Notes under the pieces: model-generated
Seen by the model: the letters and a program-made list of their open reading frames with translations, nothing else
Told to the model about the DNA's origin: nothing
The model's database searches: none
Assembly (NCBI RefSeq): GCF_026151205.1
Contig: NC_087082.1
Coordinates: 4,507,408 to 4,567,407 of the forward strand
Length of the DNA stretch: 60,000 nt
Reading direction: 5' to 3'
From: Bolinopsis microptera
Taxonomy: Eukaryota > Ctenophora > Tentaculata > Lobata > Bolinopsidae
Program-made: the position numbers and the translations under genes
In this document: positions 11,601 through 23,189 of the stretch, in pieces
Layout of the letters: every line of letters begins with the position of its first letter
How positions within the stretch are numbered: position 1 is the stretch's first letter

Positions 11601-11670
11601 TGATTATCAGATAATTCATTTGATCAATACACGTTCTAAAGAGGTTGTACTGTCATTTCATGGCATTATG
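8652..11670. other. No gene seen; AT-rich intergenic DNA
   Basis: Only short random frames. Isolated CACGTG sites occur at 9105 and 9896, the latter 40 bp after a CCAAT box. Nothing else recognisable. Confidence 0.5.
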
Positions 11671-11830
11671 TGGTCGTTCACATATTACATAATCAGCTGA
11701 GGGGGGTCCCGAATGATTACGCAAGTGTAATTTTGACACAATAGCTATGACCTATGTGTAAAACTGATTATGGAGGGGGGGGGGTAAAAATGTTCCAAAC
11801 AAATGATTACGTAATATGTGAACAACCCCA
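11671..11830. mobile_element. MITE with ~25-bp inverted termini
   Basis: The left end TGGTCGTTCACATATTACAT and the right end, read in reverse complement as TGGGGTTGTTCACATATTAC, are near-matching inverted repeats. The 110-bp interior includes a G run and no coding capacity. No certain target duplication. Confidence 0.65.
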
Positions 11831-12355
11831 TTGGTAACCGCATGGTGAACTTACACGTCTTAGAGGAGAATTGACGAATTTTGAGTGGAATGATCCTTCG
11901 ATCTCCTTTCAACCGACGTTCGGCCTAATTATAAATACGTTAACAAAAATTAATCATATGTAACACTAACAGTTGCTAAGGACTGAATGCATTTTCGAAT
12001 AGAACAAAGATTTAGCGGAATCAATCATGCCAGTATTACATTCCAGCTACGAACTGCAATACCATCACATAAGAAAATTATACTCTTTGTTCTCTCGTTT
12101 ACACATTAGATTACGTTTAAAGTGATAAATTAGTCTGCTGAGAAAGGTGGAAATTGTGGACGGTAATTCGGCGAAAGAATGTTACACCATACTGATACAC
12201 GTATTACCACTTATTTTACCATTCATGTCACCGTTTCATGTTGCCATTCAGCGTTCAGGTGCGAAAATAAAACCCCATGTACATTGAAAATAAAGCACGA
12301 ACCGCACAGCCATACTAGTTACCTGACCTTGATACAAATACAATCAAATTGGACA

Positions 12356-12410
12356 TTCTTTGTAACGGAAACAAAGGATTCTTTGTAACGGAAACAAAGG
12401 ATTCTTTGTG
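12356..12410. repeat. 24-bp tandem duplication
   Basis: TTCTTTGTAACGGAAACAAAGGA-type unit repeated in direct tandem, with a partial third copy. Confidence 0.8.
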
Positions 12411-13462
12411 CACTATTTTCAAAATCACTTCAGTGAACAAAGTCTAAAGTCCGACAGTCAATAAATCATCGACTGAATAGACATTGAAAACAATTAAACG
12501 ATCACAGCGATTGAAATTAAAGCGGATGAGCTCGTCTTTCATTCTAGAATGATACCTATTGTGACTGCTTCATGGTACATATTATATCACAAACATCAAA
12601 CATTAGTTTTATACTTTATCATTGATGGAATATCGACCTTTTGGTGGTTACTGCCTACCGGTCATTTTGTCTATTGCATCAATTTCTCTGCAGTCTGCAT
12701 TGATGCTCCTCCTAATTCCCACAGTTACCAAAATTACTAAAAAATGCAACATAGTAGTAACACCCTAACCTGCTAAAATAAGAATAAAGCAACACAGTGG
12801 ATAGACCAACCCTCGCAAAACTCAATCCAATTATACTCTACTAGTACTCGTGACAGTTCTCGACGGGATTATTCTCCTTTGTCGTGAAGCCTAGACAAGT
12901 AGCACGTGCTGAGCCAAGTGTGATTATAATCTTGATGTGAACTAATTGTACACCGTGCTATCTGTCGCACTTTTCTCACAGGAAATTGATCTAGGGTATT
13001 TGGTTGGGTGTCACGGTTACTGTGTTGCATCATCTTTGGTTGATTGAAAGTTGGTCTGGGTAACATTCATATATCTCAAGCTTAAAAATGAGTGAGACAT
13101 TGACTGCTCGATCCTCCGCAAAACAAAATTTAGTACATGAATAATGAATAACCCAACCGAAACTGTGGTAGACAGTTAAAATATACAAATATACAAGAAA
13201 AGTACAACAACCAGGAATTCGTGGAATTGTAAATTTGCTCATCGAGAGGCAAGCTTTAATAATTGGATCAAATTATGCAATTTCATTCACAGTTTTACTA
13301 TCATGCTAATTGCTAGTCCTCCTGACTTAAACGATACATATACATTGCACTACCAGTAACTAAAAAGCCAAACTGATATTCATGAGACGGAATGAAATTA
13401 ATCAGGTGTGGTTAGCGATCAATGGCACACTAATAGTAATTCATTAACAAGCTTGTCGGGAT

Positions 13463-13506
13463 GCTCTCTCGATCTCTCTCGATCTCTCTCTCTCTCTCTC
13501 TCTGCT
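13463..13506. repeat. CT-rich microsatellite
   Basis: CTCTCTCGAT units grading into a pure CT run of about 20 bp. Confidence 0.9.
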
Positions 13507-15649
13507 CTCGACGAACTAAAATTGGATAATTACGCTCTTCCCAGCCGCTGCCGATTTAACATATTCTGCAACGAGGAAATGTCGTGTCATACTTGCACTG
13601 TTCAACAACTCAGTAGAAATGAATGCATGAGAGTAAGTGTTGGGTAGATATTAGATGGAAGTGAACGTGCGTGCTTACTAAATCATATCGCACGTATGCG
13701 ACTACGATTGCACGATATCTCATCCTGCGCTGTAATCATTATCAATATTGGTAGTAGTAGTAGTAGTGGCATTAGTAGGAGTATTAATATTGGATGCCAT
13801 CGTGAGTACGTGGTCTCCTGCACATTGTCAGACTCGTCATGGTGGAAAAACCTAGGCATGCAACCTGCAATCCAAAGGTGATCACAGCCCTTACGGAAGA
13901 CTTTAAGCCAAAGGCATAAAGCATAAGGTCTTCATTTTCCTATATATTTTGATTATAAGGAACGATAACTTGTAAACCCCAGAAGTTCCCAGTATACTGA
14001 GTACTGAGCTTCGTCTTGGCCATGAGGAGAGCTGGGATTGGCCGTAAAATTTTATAGAAATAAATGCCCTTCGTAACATTCTTTCTCTAAATTTAAATAA
14101 GAAAATTGTAATGGCGTGTCCGAGCTTTGGAAGATATTATCTCCTTTCAATGTTCGTTTAAATGCTGATCATTATTGTATCTCAGCTCCGATTGGAAGTT
14201 ATTAATAAAAATTGTTATTTCAACCATTATTATTTTTAATGGTGCTTAATATTATATCGTCTCATAGTCATAATATGCACTGTACACTAATTACAGTTTT
14301 AGCTGTGTGCCTTTGGATATTTACATACTGCACATTTTACATTTTACACAGTCATATTACTCACGAAAATTGGTGACAATTACTGACCATCAAATGAGCA
14401 GCCGAGAACCTATCTCATTAACCACGAATTGTCATGTGTACAAGCCACAAGGAAATAAATCACCGCCCGAATCGATGCTCACCTTTAAACGTCACAAACT
14501 CTAAACGTAACACGGACTCGCAGCATGAAAGATGAAAGAGACAAAGCAGTTGAGTGTGCACTGGTTCTGTGTACGGTTATATATGATTATGTAACATTAA
14601 GTTTAACAAGCTGTTGTGCTTCATGTGGCTTATCGTATTATTATTGTCCCCTAATCGCATTGTGCCGCATTCTACCGCATTCTACCGCATTCTACCGCAT
14701 CTATAATTACTGAGTTCCTTTGGATGCAGCTGGCTTATCATTGTGTTAGCACACTTTTAGACGTGTCAATTCCATCCCTACCAAAATTGAATCGGTGGAA
14801 AACGACTTGTCGAGCTGAACTAGTTTGTCATCTCTTATACTCCGCAGTACTTCTTAATAAGGTCACTTTGATACACATCACAGGTGACATGACTCATACT
14901 TATAGCCATAGTTTCAGTGGTGAAAAATGAGAGTGAAGGAATATAGGAGAGTCTCAAGTGCTCCTGAAACTCGGCCCATCAAGATAAATTCCCACAGTTC
15001 TGATGCCGTTGTCTATCATGTTTTAAGAGATTGTGGCAAGCAGAAGAGAATTTATAAATTCTATTTACAACTTTAAAACTATAAATAGTTTTAAAGCTGT
15101 CTGTATCAGTCATGCTTGTTTAGAGGATGATCAAGCCAGCAGGGGAGTTAGAGGAGAATTAGAAACAGGTCCTCTAATAACCTCTACTTTGAGAACGGTA
15201 ATACGTGTAGCTAGAGTATCATAATAAAGGAAGAAACAATGTTTGAATTTCGAGCAATCGCGATCTGTTATAAGTGTATGCGTTATCATTTCTTCAGAAT
15301 GGCTTCCTAAATGGTTTATATCTGTCTATTTCTTTATAATTGGATTTTAACAAGCCACGTTTAAAGCTTATAAGATCTGAACGGCATTTTCTTAAATTTC
15401 CAATTGATCATTGATGAAAAGTAAACTGAAACAATCGTGTTTTGAATCGATCAAGAGAAACTAAATGATTTTGCTTTCTCTGCCACGCCTGTCCGTTTTA
15501 CAGTAGCACATACTTCGTACCTACATTTTTAGAGGCTAGGTCAGCTCCTTCACAACATTATTCAAACCGGTTTATTGTAATTGAGACAATTATGGATCGA
15601 GCAACAAACAACAGGTTGTAGCAATTAAACTGAAAATTATGCGATTAAA

Positions 15650-16279
15650 AGGTACGACTAAGAGCAAAAGTCGATGACTTTGTATATTTGGGTAGTAGAA
15701 TGAAGAGTTCGGAGAAGGATTTCGAAGTGAGGAAAGCTAAGACATGGGGAGCGTGTCACCAGATGAAGCTTGTATGGAAATCGGATATGCGTAGAGATCT
15801 CAAGATACGACTGTTCCTGGCTACAGTCGACTCCATCCTTCTATATGGCTCTGAAACATGGACTGTCAGCCAGACCCTCGCAAAACGTATTGATGGATGT
15901 TATACGAGAATGCTGAGGATGGCACTTAACATTGACTTGGAAAGAGCGGCAGACTAACGCCAAGTTGTATGGACACCTCATCAGAGCATCTGATAAGATA
16001 GCTGCACGGAGGATGAGACTCGCAGGTCATTTAGCCAGACATGAAGAACTTCTGAGTCATCAACTTCTCTTCTGGGAATCCCTTCAAGGACATCATCGAA
16101 GGGGAAGACCACACCTCACATATATTGACATCCTTCGGAAGGACACGGGGCTTGACGAAATTACGACAGCAAGGAGATTAACAAACTCATGCTGGATAGA
16201 CAGATTTGAAAAAAAAAACTATCTCTGTTCGGACGTTGAAGCCGCCCTAAGTCGAGTAAGTCGACTAAAAGCAATCTAA
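15650..16279 (+). pseudogene. Non-LTR retrotransposon C-terminal fragment, frameshifted
   Basis: Two overlapping frames join into one LINE tail: KVDDFVYLGS and SILLYGSETWT (frame 1, to about 15930), then RRMRLAGHLARHEEL, GRPHLTYIDILRKDTGL (frame 2, to 16279). This is the conserved segment after the RT of many invertebrate LINEs. The frame change near 15930 and the missing RT and endonuclease show a 5'-truncated, decayed copy. Confidence 0.8.
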
Positions 16280-17224
16280 TTTCTAGCTGTCTGCTCACTA
16301 ACCGAGTGCTTGTAGCTTTATCATGAGAATAAATGAAAGGAATAAATACCGAGCATTTTAACAGAGACAGATACTAAATCTTTACCGAGAGAAAACCTTA
16401 TAAATGTTTGACTGCAGCACAGACTGCACATTGCAAAGGTATAAGGGGACACAACAAACAAAATAACACCCGATACGAAGTGAGCTGTTACTGTTAGCAA
16501 CGGAATCGCGAGAATTGCAAAAGGAGTGCAGTAAGTTACCAAGTAGTGTGCAGTATAAGGTTTCAGGGTTATCTATACAATATCAAGTGACGAACTAGGA
16601 AGTGGAGTTGGTATATTAACTAATTAGCACAGGACAAATATTATTATGTACCAGAAAATATCCCGGGTTGGAATGTGTTATGCTAAGAAATGTTCTGATC
16701 CAGTGAAAAGAATTTTATATTGTTCATGCCTTGCGCCATAGTATTTAATTTGTTGTAGCTGTGGTTAATTGCTATCCGGCCTTCGACAATTATGTTGGTA
16801 TCTACACGTCCTACTATACCGAATTCTTTGTACGTAAAACAGCTCTGCAATTACTACAGAAATCAAATTCCTTGGAGAAGTATTCGAATCAAATAAAATC
16901 TAATTGTTAAAGCAACACATTACAAAAAATGTATTTTGTAAGTTACTAAGTCAAACCATCTCACAAATGAACCAACGCAGAACGAAGGTGTGGACTTTTT
17001 AAAATCTTGTGACGAGTACTTGTCAAAGCTTTGTTACGGAACTCATCCACTGTCCAACGTCATGCACGGCAGTAATGGATCAAGTCTGAGATGAAACGTC
17101 TCTGCCGTAAATTTTAATTACCCATCCGCACTGTTGTACTGTTACGTTGCCTTGCCAACATTTCATCACGTTATCAGCCTTAATCTTATTTGTGAGCAGA
17201 TATCAAGTTATGGCAGAGCTGAAG

Positions 17225-17327
17225 TAACTTAGTTATAGTAACTATTTAACTTAGCTATAGTAACTGTGTAACTTAGTTATAGTAACTGTGTAACTTAGTT
17301 ATAGTAACTGTGTAACTTAGTTATAGT
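17225..17327. repeat. 22-bp minisatellite, about five copies
   Basis: Unit TAACTTAGTTATAGTAACTGTG repeats with period 22; the first two copies carry small changes. Confidence 0.9.
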
Positions 17328-17412
17328 CGGCGAGATTTCATAAAGTTACTTTCCGTCTCCAAGTTTTGAGTACATAATACTAACCATATCGCTATTGTAT
17401 TTGACAAATAAT

Positions 17413-17560
17413 CAAGGGTCGACCGAGTCCTCGGCCTCGGTTTTACCGAGGAATAGCGATTTTTCCTCGGCCAACAAAATGAAACCTCGGTTGTCCTCAG
17501 CCTCGGTTTTATCAAAGCAAAATTTCTTCGGTCGCAAATCCCGCCCTCGGTCGACCCTTG
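17413..17560. mobile_element. hAT-like MITE with 15-bp TIRs and 8-bp target duplication
   Basis: The 148-bp element begins CAAGGGTCGACCGAG and ends with its exact reverse complement. It is flanked by the direct repeat CAAATAAT at 17405-17412 and 17561-17568. The 8-bp duplication and C/G-ended TIR fit the hAT superfamily. The interior repeats CCTCGG motifs, and the frames across it on both strands are artefacts. Confidence 0.85.
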
Positions 17561-19050
17561 CAAATAATCAACAAATAGCTTCGTTTAAGCCAAACTAAAG
17601 AATTGGAACAGAAAAAGCGCGGCCCAACATACCTTAAAATCCTGTTAGAGTTAAAAATGAAACCATTAGGAACAATAGGCTATATAGACCACAGATTACA
17701 GAAGCCTATAAAACAGAGCTAAATGTAAAACAAGACGATGCGTCAACGAAAGGATCAGAAACAGCTGTAAAACTAAAAACAGGCTCAAACACGTTCTGAA
17801 GTACAACAGGTGCCCACTGCTCAGGCAGCCGGGGGAGTTACACTCTCCCTCTCTCTTTAAATACTTTGTACCGCAAACAATGCCTCAATACAGAGGTGGT
17901 AGAGCCATGAAGTCACTCACAGAGTACTGTTTTAGAATTGCTATTAATATATGTTAAATTCTTAAGCACACAGAAGGAACTAAAGCACACAGAAACTGAT
18001 CATACTTAAGAACATGATACGCCATGTTCTTAAGTTCCGCGTGAGGAGGCTAGGGCATGAAACAAGAAGTTACTAGAATTTGTGTGTAAATAACGGTGTA
18101 GTTATAAAGTTAAACAGTTTACAGATAACACTAAACACTATGCCTTGGTCCAGCAACCCTGTGTGTATGTTGTACTGTTGTCGACTAGTATACGCTTCGA
18201 TGAATATTTATTTTGCATATCATATCAACACCAGGGATTATTAGGCCCGGAGAGAGAACGGGTATAATTAGGCCCGTAGACTTAGAGGTTGTACATGTAT
18301 GGAAATTATGTGGACAGCTAGGCGTACCGTACGATTATTCATCAATATTAGTGTTGACTGCAGTTGCTGTATCATCAATCATGCAAAGTGCTTTTCATGA
18401 GTCACTGTAAGGGTTACATAATCACTGTAAGGGTTACATAATAATACATACATCAATTCTTTAACTAGCAAGAATGATACATGGTAGTCGTTTATCGTTA
18501 CAAGAAATTCCACAAACCAATGCACTGAGATTATAAGATTTGGTTTATGCAAAAGGAAGCGAGGTCGCCCTTGAGAGATTAGATAAAGTTGTACGGGGTA
18601 CCTAAATAATTAATACTGAACAGTTTGAGTAACAAAGTGCTTCCTACAAAATATAGAAATGCTATTAGCTGTCGGTGAGTGCATTGTGCAACTTCCAGGG
18701 ACTGGGGACTCGCTGTTGCCTTATTGCACAAATCTAAAAACATCATTGCAGTCTGTATGATAAACAAAGTCGTGGACAAATTTTAAAAGAGTCTTGGGGC
18801 AGCCCCAACAACTCAAGAAGCCAAACTGACTGCAAAAATTAGGAAACAAATATCATGGCAGAAACTTCTAATCCCAATCTTTGTTTGTTTAACTTTTACT
18901 GATTCGCTGATTGTTTAATTAATTAAGTTGATATTACAACTTACGAATGGGAATTAATTGTATAATCCTGTTGAATTAGATCTGCAAGGGTTCGACGGCG
19001 CAGATTCAAAAGCCTCACCTAGTGTCAGTGAGCTAAATTGTAAATTAGCC

Positions 19051-19188
19051 GGCCTTCTTTGTAAATCCAAGTTTTCCGTCAATCTTAAAACCTCACTTTA
19101 GTTTAGCTTCTATACTTATTAAGTAAAGAAGTTAAACTAAAGTGGGGTTTTTAAGATTGACGGAAAACTTGGATTTACAAAGAGGGCC
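19051..19188. repeat. Foldback element: 60-bp arms, 17-nt loop
   Basis: The left arm 19051-19110 is matched by the right arm 19128-19188 in inverted orientation with only a few mismatches and one extra base. A transcript would form a hairpin of about 60 bp. It is likely a foldback MITE. No protein is encoded. Confidence 0.9.
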
Positions 19189-20266
19189 CCGTAATGTCTC
19201 TGTTGAACAAGCCTAACGATACTACCACGAAATTGGAAAATTCTCCTGTGCAAATTAGAATGTTTTGTTGACTGGGCAGTTTGAAACTAAATTCATAATT
19301 CAACAAAAGCACAGAATAAAATTCACATGAGCTGTACCTGATAACGCATGTAAAATACTGCAGAGAACATTCTCAACCAGAAGTAGGTGTTTGAGTGCGT
19401 GATCACACCAAAGGCGAAAAGATCGTGTTGTACCAAGTTACCGGTTTTGTGCTATTCATTACACTAATTGATGCATTGTGTCGCTGACTCGTCTCTTTTG
19501 AGTATAATAATGCTGTTCTGTGTCCACTCTTTCCTCTGCCTCTGTTCTTTTACAACCAATCAACTAATAGTGACTGTAACTGTAAGACGTGGACCAAGCT
19601 GCACATATCTCTGTATAGGTGAAATGACAAGGAAAATGATTTTAAACGCCATTAGTAATACCACTGCCACACCTCTACAATCAGATGAACATTCCTGACG
19701 CCGTGAGCTGAGCTGAGGGTGAGCTGAGGGTGGGCTAGTCCACTCTGTGGAGAGTTACGAGTACGACACTCCCGATCAATAACATATGCAGATCAAACGT
19801 CGGTACCTGCTTTACGAACCACGAATCAAAGAATTAAATTGTGTAGCTTTAATAAGGAACTGTAAGTAAGCTTATTGGCAACTTACCAATACCAATACAG
19901 TGCCCGATATCCATAGTCCAAGGCCTCTTTCTAATTGCTGAAATTGGAACCTCAAATGTTAAAGATCAAAGATACGTGGAACGAAATATAACCGGTCGTA
20001 ATTATATCATGGACTTCTAGTTCTATAACTCATGCTTTAACCTTTAGTGTCAGTATCCTCATTGCCGAGTAGGTATACCTAAAAATAACGATTCGATGTT
20101 CACATATGTCACATAGTTTGTGATGGCGTGGTGAGATCCCTCCATATCTTGATAAAAGGGAGCACAACTATTCTGTGGGCACTGGACAGTCTCCTTGTAA
20201 ACAAACTAATCATGTTGTGAATATTATTATTGCTACTTATTTGAGGATCAAATAGGTAAGAAGGTA

Positions 20267-20551
20267 TAGGAAACGACCGAAATTTTGGTTCAGTTTCGGC
20301 AAAAGATTTACCGAAACACCGACAAAACTTTCATTGATTCCAAGAAATGATAACAAAAATTACTGCGTTGTAAGTTTATAACATGGACACAAATTCAATG
20401 GAATGTTCTAGATCGCTAATTTATCTGCATTTAACTCAATGGACAATAAGCCTATAAGTATAATTAGACCTAAAATGTTCTCAACGCGCCGATCAACAAT
20501 TTCACTTCGGGTTTAATTCGGCAAAAAAATTCCTGGTTCAGTCGTTTCCTA
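20267..20551. mobile_element. MITE-like element with short TIRs
   Basis: TAGGAAACGACCGAA at the left edge is answered by GTCGTTTCCTA at the right edge, and inner segments rich in TTCGGCAAA also mirror each other. About 285 bp, non-coding. Target duplication not clear. Confidence 0.55.
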
Positions 20552-22173
20552 AACAGTATGAATATGATCATTTAATTGCAACAAACCGGTAACAAATTGT
20601 ACGTGATTCTTTTAAATCTTTAAATGAAACACTAAAAGTAAATACTGTGACCAATTAGAATCCGTGCTAGCTCTAATGCAGATGATAGTCATACTCATAC
20701 TCTTTTTGTACATTTCCTCAGCTTCTTGCTGCAAGAATTCCGTTTTGTACCATTTCGTAACAGCATTTTGGTAAATTGGTGCGGTAAGTTAACGAATTAT
20801 GCCAATAAATGCATCTACTCTGCTCTAAAAGATTGCTGCAGAGAGTTGCAATTCATTTACAATATATATTATATACATGGCTGATTTGTGAAGATAGTAA
20901 ATAAAATCATTTTTAAGATTTTTAAATAAGGTCACCAAACTCTTTAACAAATTTCTGTTAAATTTGACGAAGAATATTTTTAATTACTCACATAATGACA
21001 TGATAATCATTACACCTTGCGCCTACGGTCGATGATTATTTTGAATGGCTTAAAACTTGGATAAAAAACGTTTTTTATTCGTAGTATATTTTGAAATGTT
21101 TACCAGGATCCAACCGGATTGTGGTAGCGATATTCGCTGCTGGGTCGGGATTAGTATTAGCCATAGCTGGTGAGGGAAGCGAGCAATGCCAATAGGCTAG
21201 CAAGCTAGGTAAGGTTGGCATTACTATACACTATAGGTGAGAGAAGCGAGCAATAGACTAGCAAGCTATGTATGGTCGGCCGGATTGCGAAATGCTATAT
21301 CATGTGTATTGTGTATATGTGAGAGAAGCGAGGGCTGTTACAGTATTAAACGAACCGACAAAAGTAGTACTAGCAGAAGTAAGAGTTGAACAATTCTGGT
21401 TTCGAATCATTGATCCGGTGCAAATCCGTTTACTTTGTTTGAGGACTGAATATGACAAGGTTGTGCTGACATAAATAGAATGAGTATGCAAACGAAACAG
21501 TTTGAGTTTAATGATAATACGAATAATGGGCACGGAATGAATACATCTTTGTGTAACATTAAGATAATAGCATTGTTAGTGAGGAAGCAGTAACATTAAT
21601 TATCCTAAATGCTTCCCATAAAGACAAGCATCAAGAAGCGTTAAGTTAAGAGAATGTGAGTATAATTTGTAAATTATACTGCATGTTAATTATCGTCTTG
21701 TATTTGCTGCTTGAATGACCATTTGGCCATATATTTTATTCAAGATAAATGTAAAACGATGTCAATTAGATTGGGAACAGTTTCTTGCATTTGATTTTAT
21801 TATGATCAAAATTTGGAACATACAAGAAAGTATTTAAAAATGGAATCGAAGATTATTGATTATCATTTAATTGAAATTTTAGAATAATTGAAAACAGATT
21901 GAACCTCAAAAATTAATATTTTTAACACAATAAATTAATTTAACAAAATTAGAACAGATATTGATAAGCATAATTTTAAACGTCTGTGTTGTGCACACTG
22001 CAGATAAGATAGCTCTACATCAGAATTCAAAACTAGTTTTTTATTTGTTATTCCATTAAATTTTATTCCATTAAATTTATAATTATATTTGAAGATCAAT
22101 ATTATTTTTACAATGTGTCCATTTTTAATAGTTCGACCCTAAAATTAGGTATTTGTCCAATATGTCCATCGTC

Positions 22174-22533
22174 TTAGAGAGTTCGTTTCTTCTTCTTGTA
22201 GATAAAAGAGGAACACTGAAAGTCCGGAAACTCAGTCTCGCAGGATTGAGAGGAAGTGTAACAACCAATCTGTTCAACGTCCTCATCATGGTACGTGTGA
22301 CTGTCCACTTCGCTGGACTTCCAAGCGTTGAAAACCTTGCAAACTTTACCAGAGGGGCAGGGTGAGTTGTCTCCAGTACGGAGAGCACGTGCACAAGTGT
22401 TGGACACGGTGGAGGAGATGGTGGACATTGTGTCAGTGAACACGAGGGATGTATAATCACGGCAAACAGGGCAGCGTGGTTTGGCTGTGATAACAGCGGC
22501 CGAGAGAACCAGGACTAGTAGTAGACGCAACAT
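22174..22533 (-). CDS. Small secreted cysteine-rich protein, unrecognised
   Basis: A 119-codon frame starting with a typical signal peptide, MLRLLLVLVLSAAVITA, followed by a mature chain of about 100 residues with eight cysteines (CPVC, then single cysteines and a CPSGKVC segment) and a basic tail KKKKR. Eight cysteines could form four disulfides, but the pattern matches no family I can name. It reads as a single exon on the same strand as, and 0.65 kb downstream of, the SRCR/GCC receptor. Further exons cannot be excluded. No function is assigned. Confidence 0.5.
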   Translation of the reverse strand: MLRLLLVLVLSAAVITAKPRCPVCRDYTSLVFTDTMSTISSTVSNTCARALRTGDNSPCPSGKVCKVFNAWKSSEVDSHTYHDEDVEQIGCYTSSQSCETEFPDFQCSSFIYKKKKRTL

Positions 22534-23189
22534 AACTTAGGTCAAAAAATGGATGAGTCAGAGGACTTGGTGCCTAGTGGTGTCTTGAAAATTTTAGAAT
22601 CATTCGAGAATATTCTTCGTGGTATGATGTCAGACTTTGTGGATAAGGGTTGCTTATCTTATCTCTAGAGTCAATTTTATGCACTTTATCCAGTTTCTGC
22701 AGGGTTTAAAACTTGAATCACTTAAAGTTCATTTAAAAGCTCATTATGTCATAAACGAATGAAATCACATATGAATTATGTAAACATTTTTACAAAATCT
22801 GATAAGATTTAAACATTGCACTTCTGAATTGAAAACAATTTAAAATTCAAAATTAATCAAAAATAAATCGCTTTTCTCAAGCGGGTCATATTCTGAATTG
22901 TGGGTAATATTGAGACCCAGCTAGATTACGAGGTGAATACAAATGGGTGCTAGGTAAAGCAAAATATATCACCTAATCAATTTATCGTGTATATATTGTA
23001 CAAAAATTTCAAATTTTAAATCTCTAAAAGATAAATCTCAATAGTGGGTCACACTGAACAAATGAGTGCTAAAACAAAATATAATACCTAATCAAGTTAT
23101 ATACTCATTAAGATCGGAGAATCTTGAATGAAGCAGTACTGTATAAATTAGGTTTCATTCTTAACTCTGATATCAACTCAAACAATAAC
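22534..23189. other. Intergenic, no feature seen
   Basis: AT-rich spacer between the small secreted ORF and the receptor 3' end. Confidence 0.5.

Larger units (their letters stand above)
11831..15645. other. No gene seen; simple repeats
   Basis: AT-rich with no convincing coding sequence. It contains a CT/GATCTCTC microsatellite at about 13463-13506 and a four-copy 10-bp repeat (ATTCTACCGC) at 14664-14702. Confidence 0.5.
16290..22160. other. Gene-poor stretch with several small mobile elements
   Basis: No coding exon could be supported. It holds a 22-bp tandem repeat, a hAT-like MITE, a foldback element and a TIR element (listed separately). A short hairpin sits at about 18008-18037 (TTAAGAACATG arms around 6 bp), 21-bp direct duplications near 18402-18443, and an imperfect tandem duplication of about 75 bp near 21166-21290. 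Confidence 0.5.

Noticed and set aside
13408-13647. Ser/Leu-rich frame
   Set aside because: It is produced by the CT microsatellite.
17321-17598. Open frames on both strands across the CCTCGG-rich segment
   Set aside because: They arise from the palindromic hAT-like MITE and its hexamer repeats.
18980-19010. tRNA-like B-box GGTTCGACGGC
   Set aside because: No matching A-box or cloverleaf could be built around it; the same goes for GGTTCGATAGC near 58175.
22153-22365. Plus-strand frame over the small secreted protein
   Set aside because: The minus frame starts with a signal peptide and has ordered cysteines; the plus frame does not.
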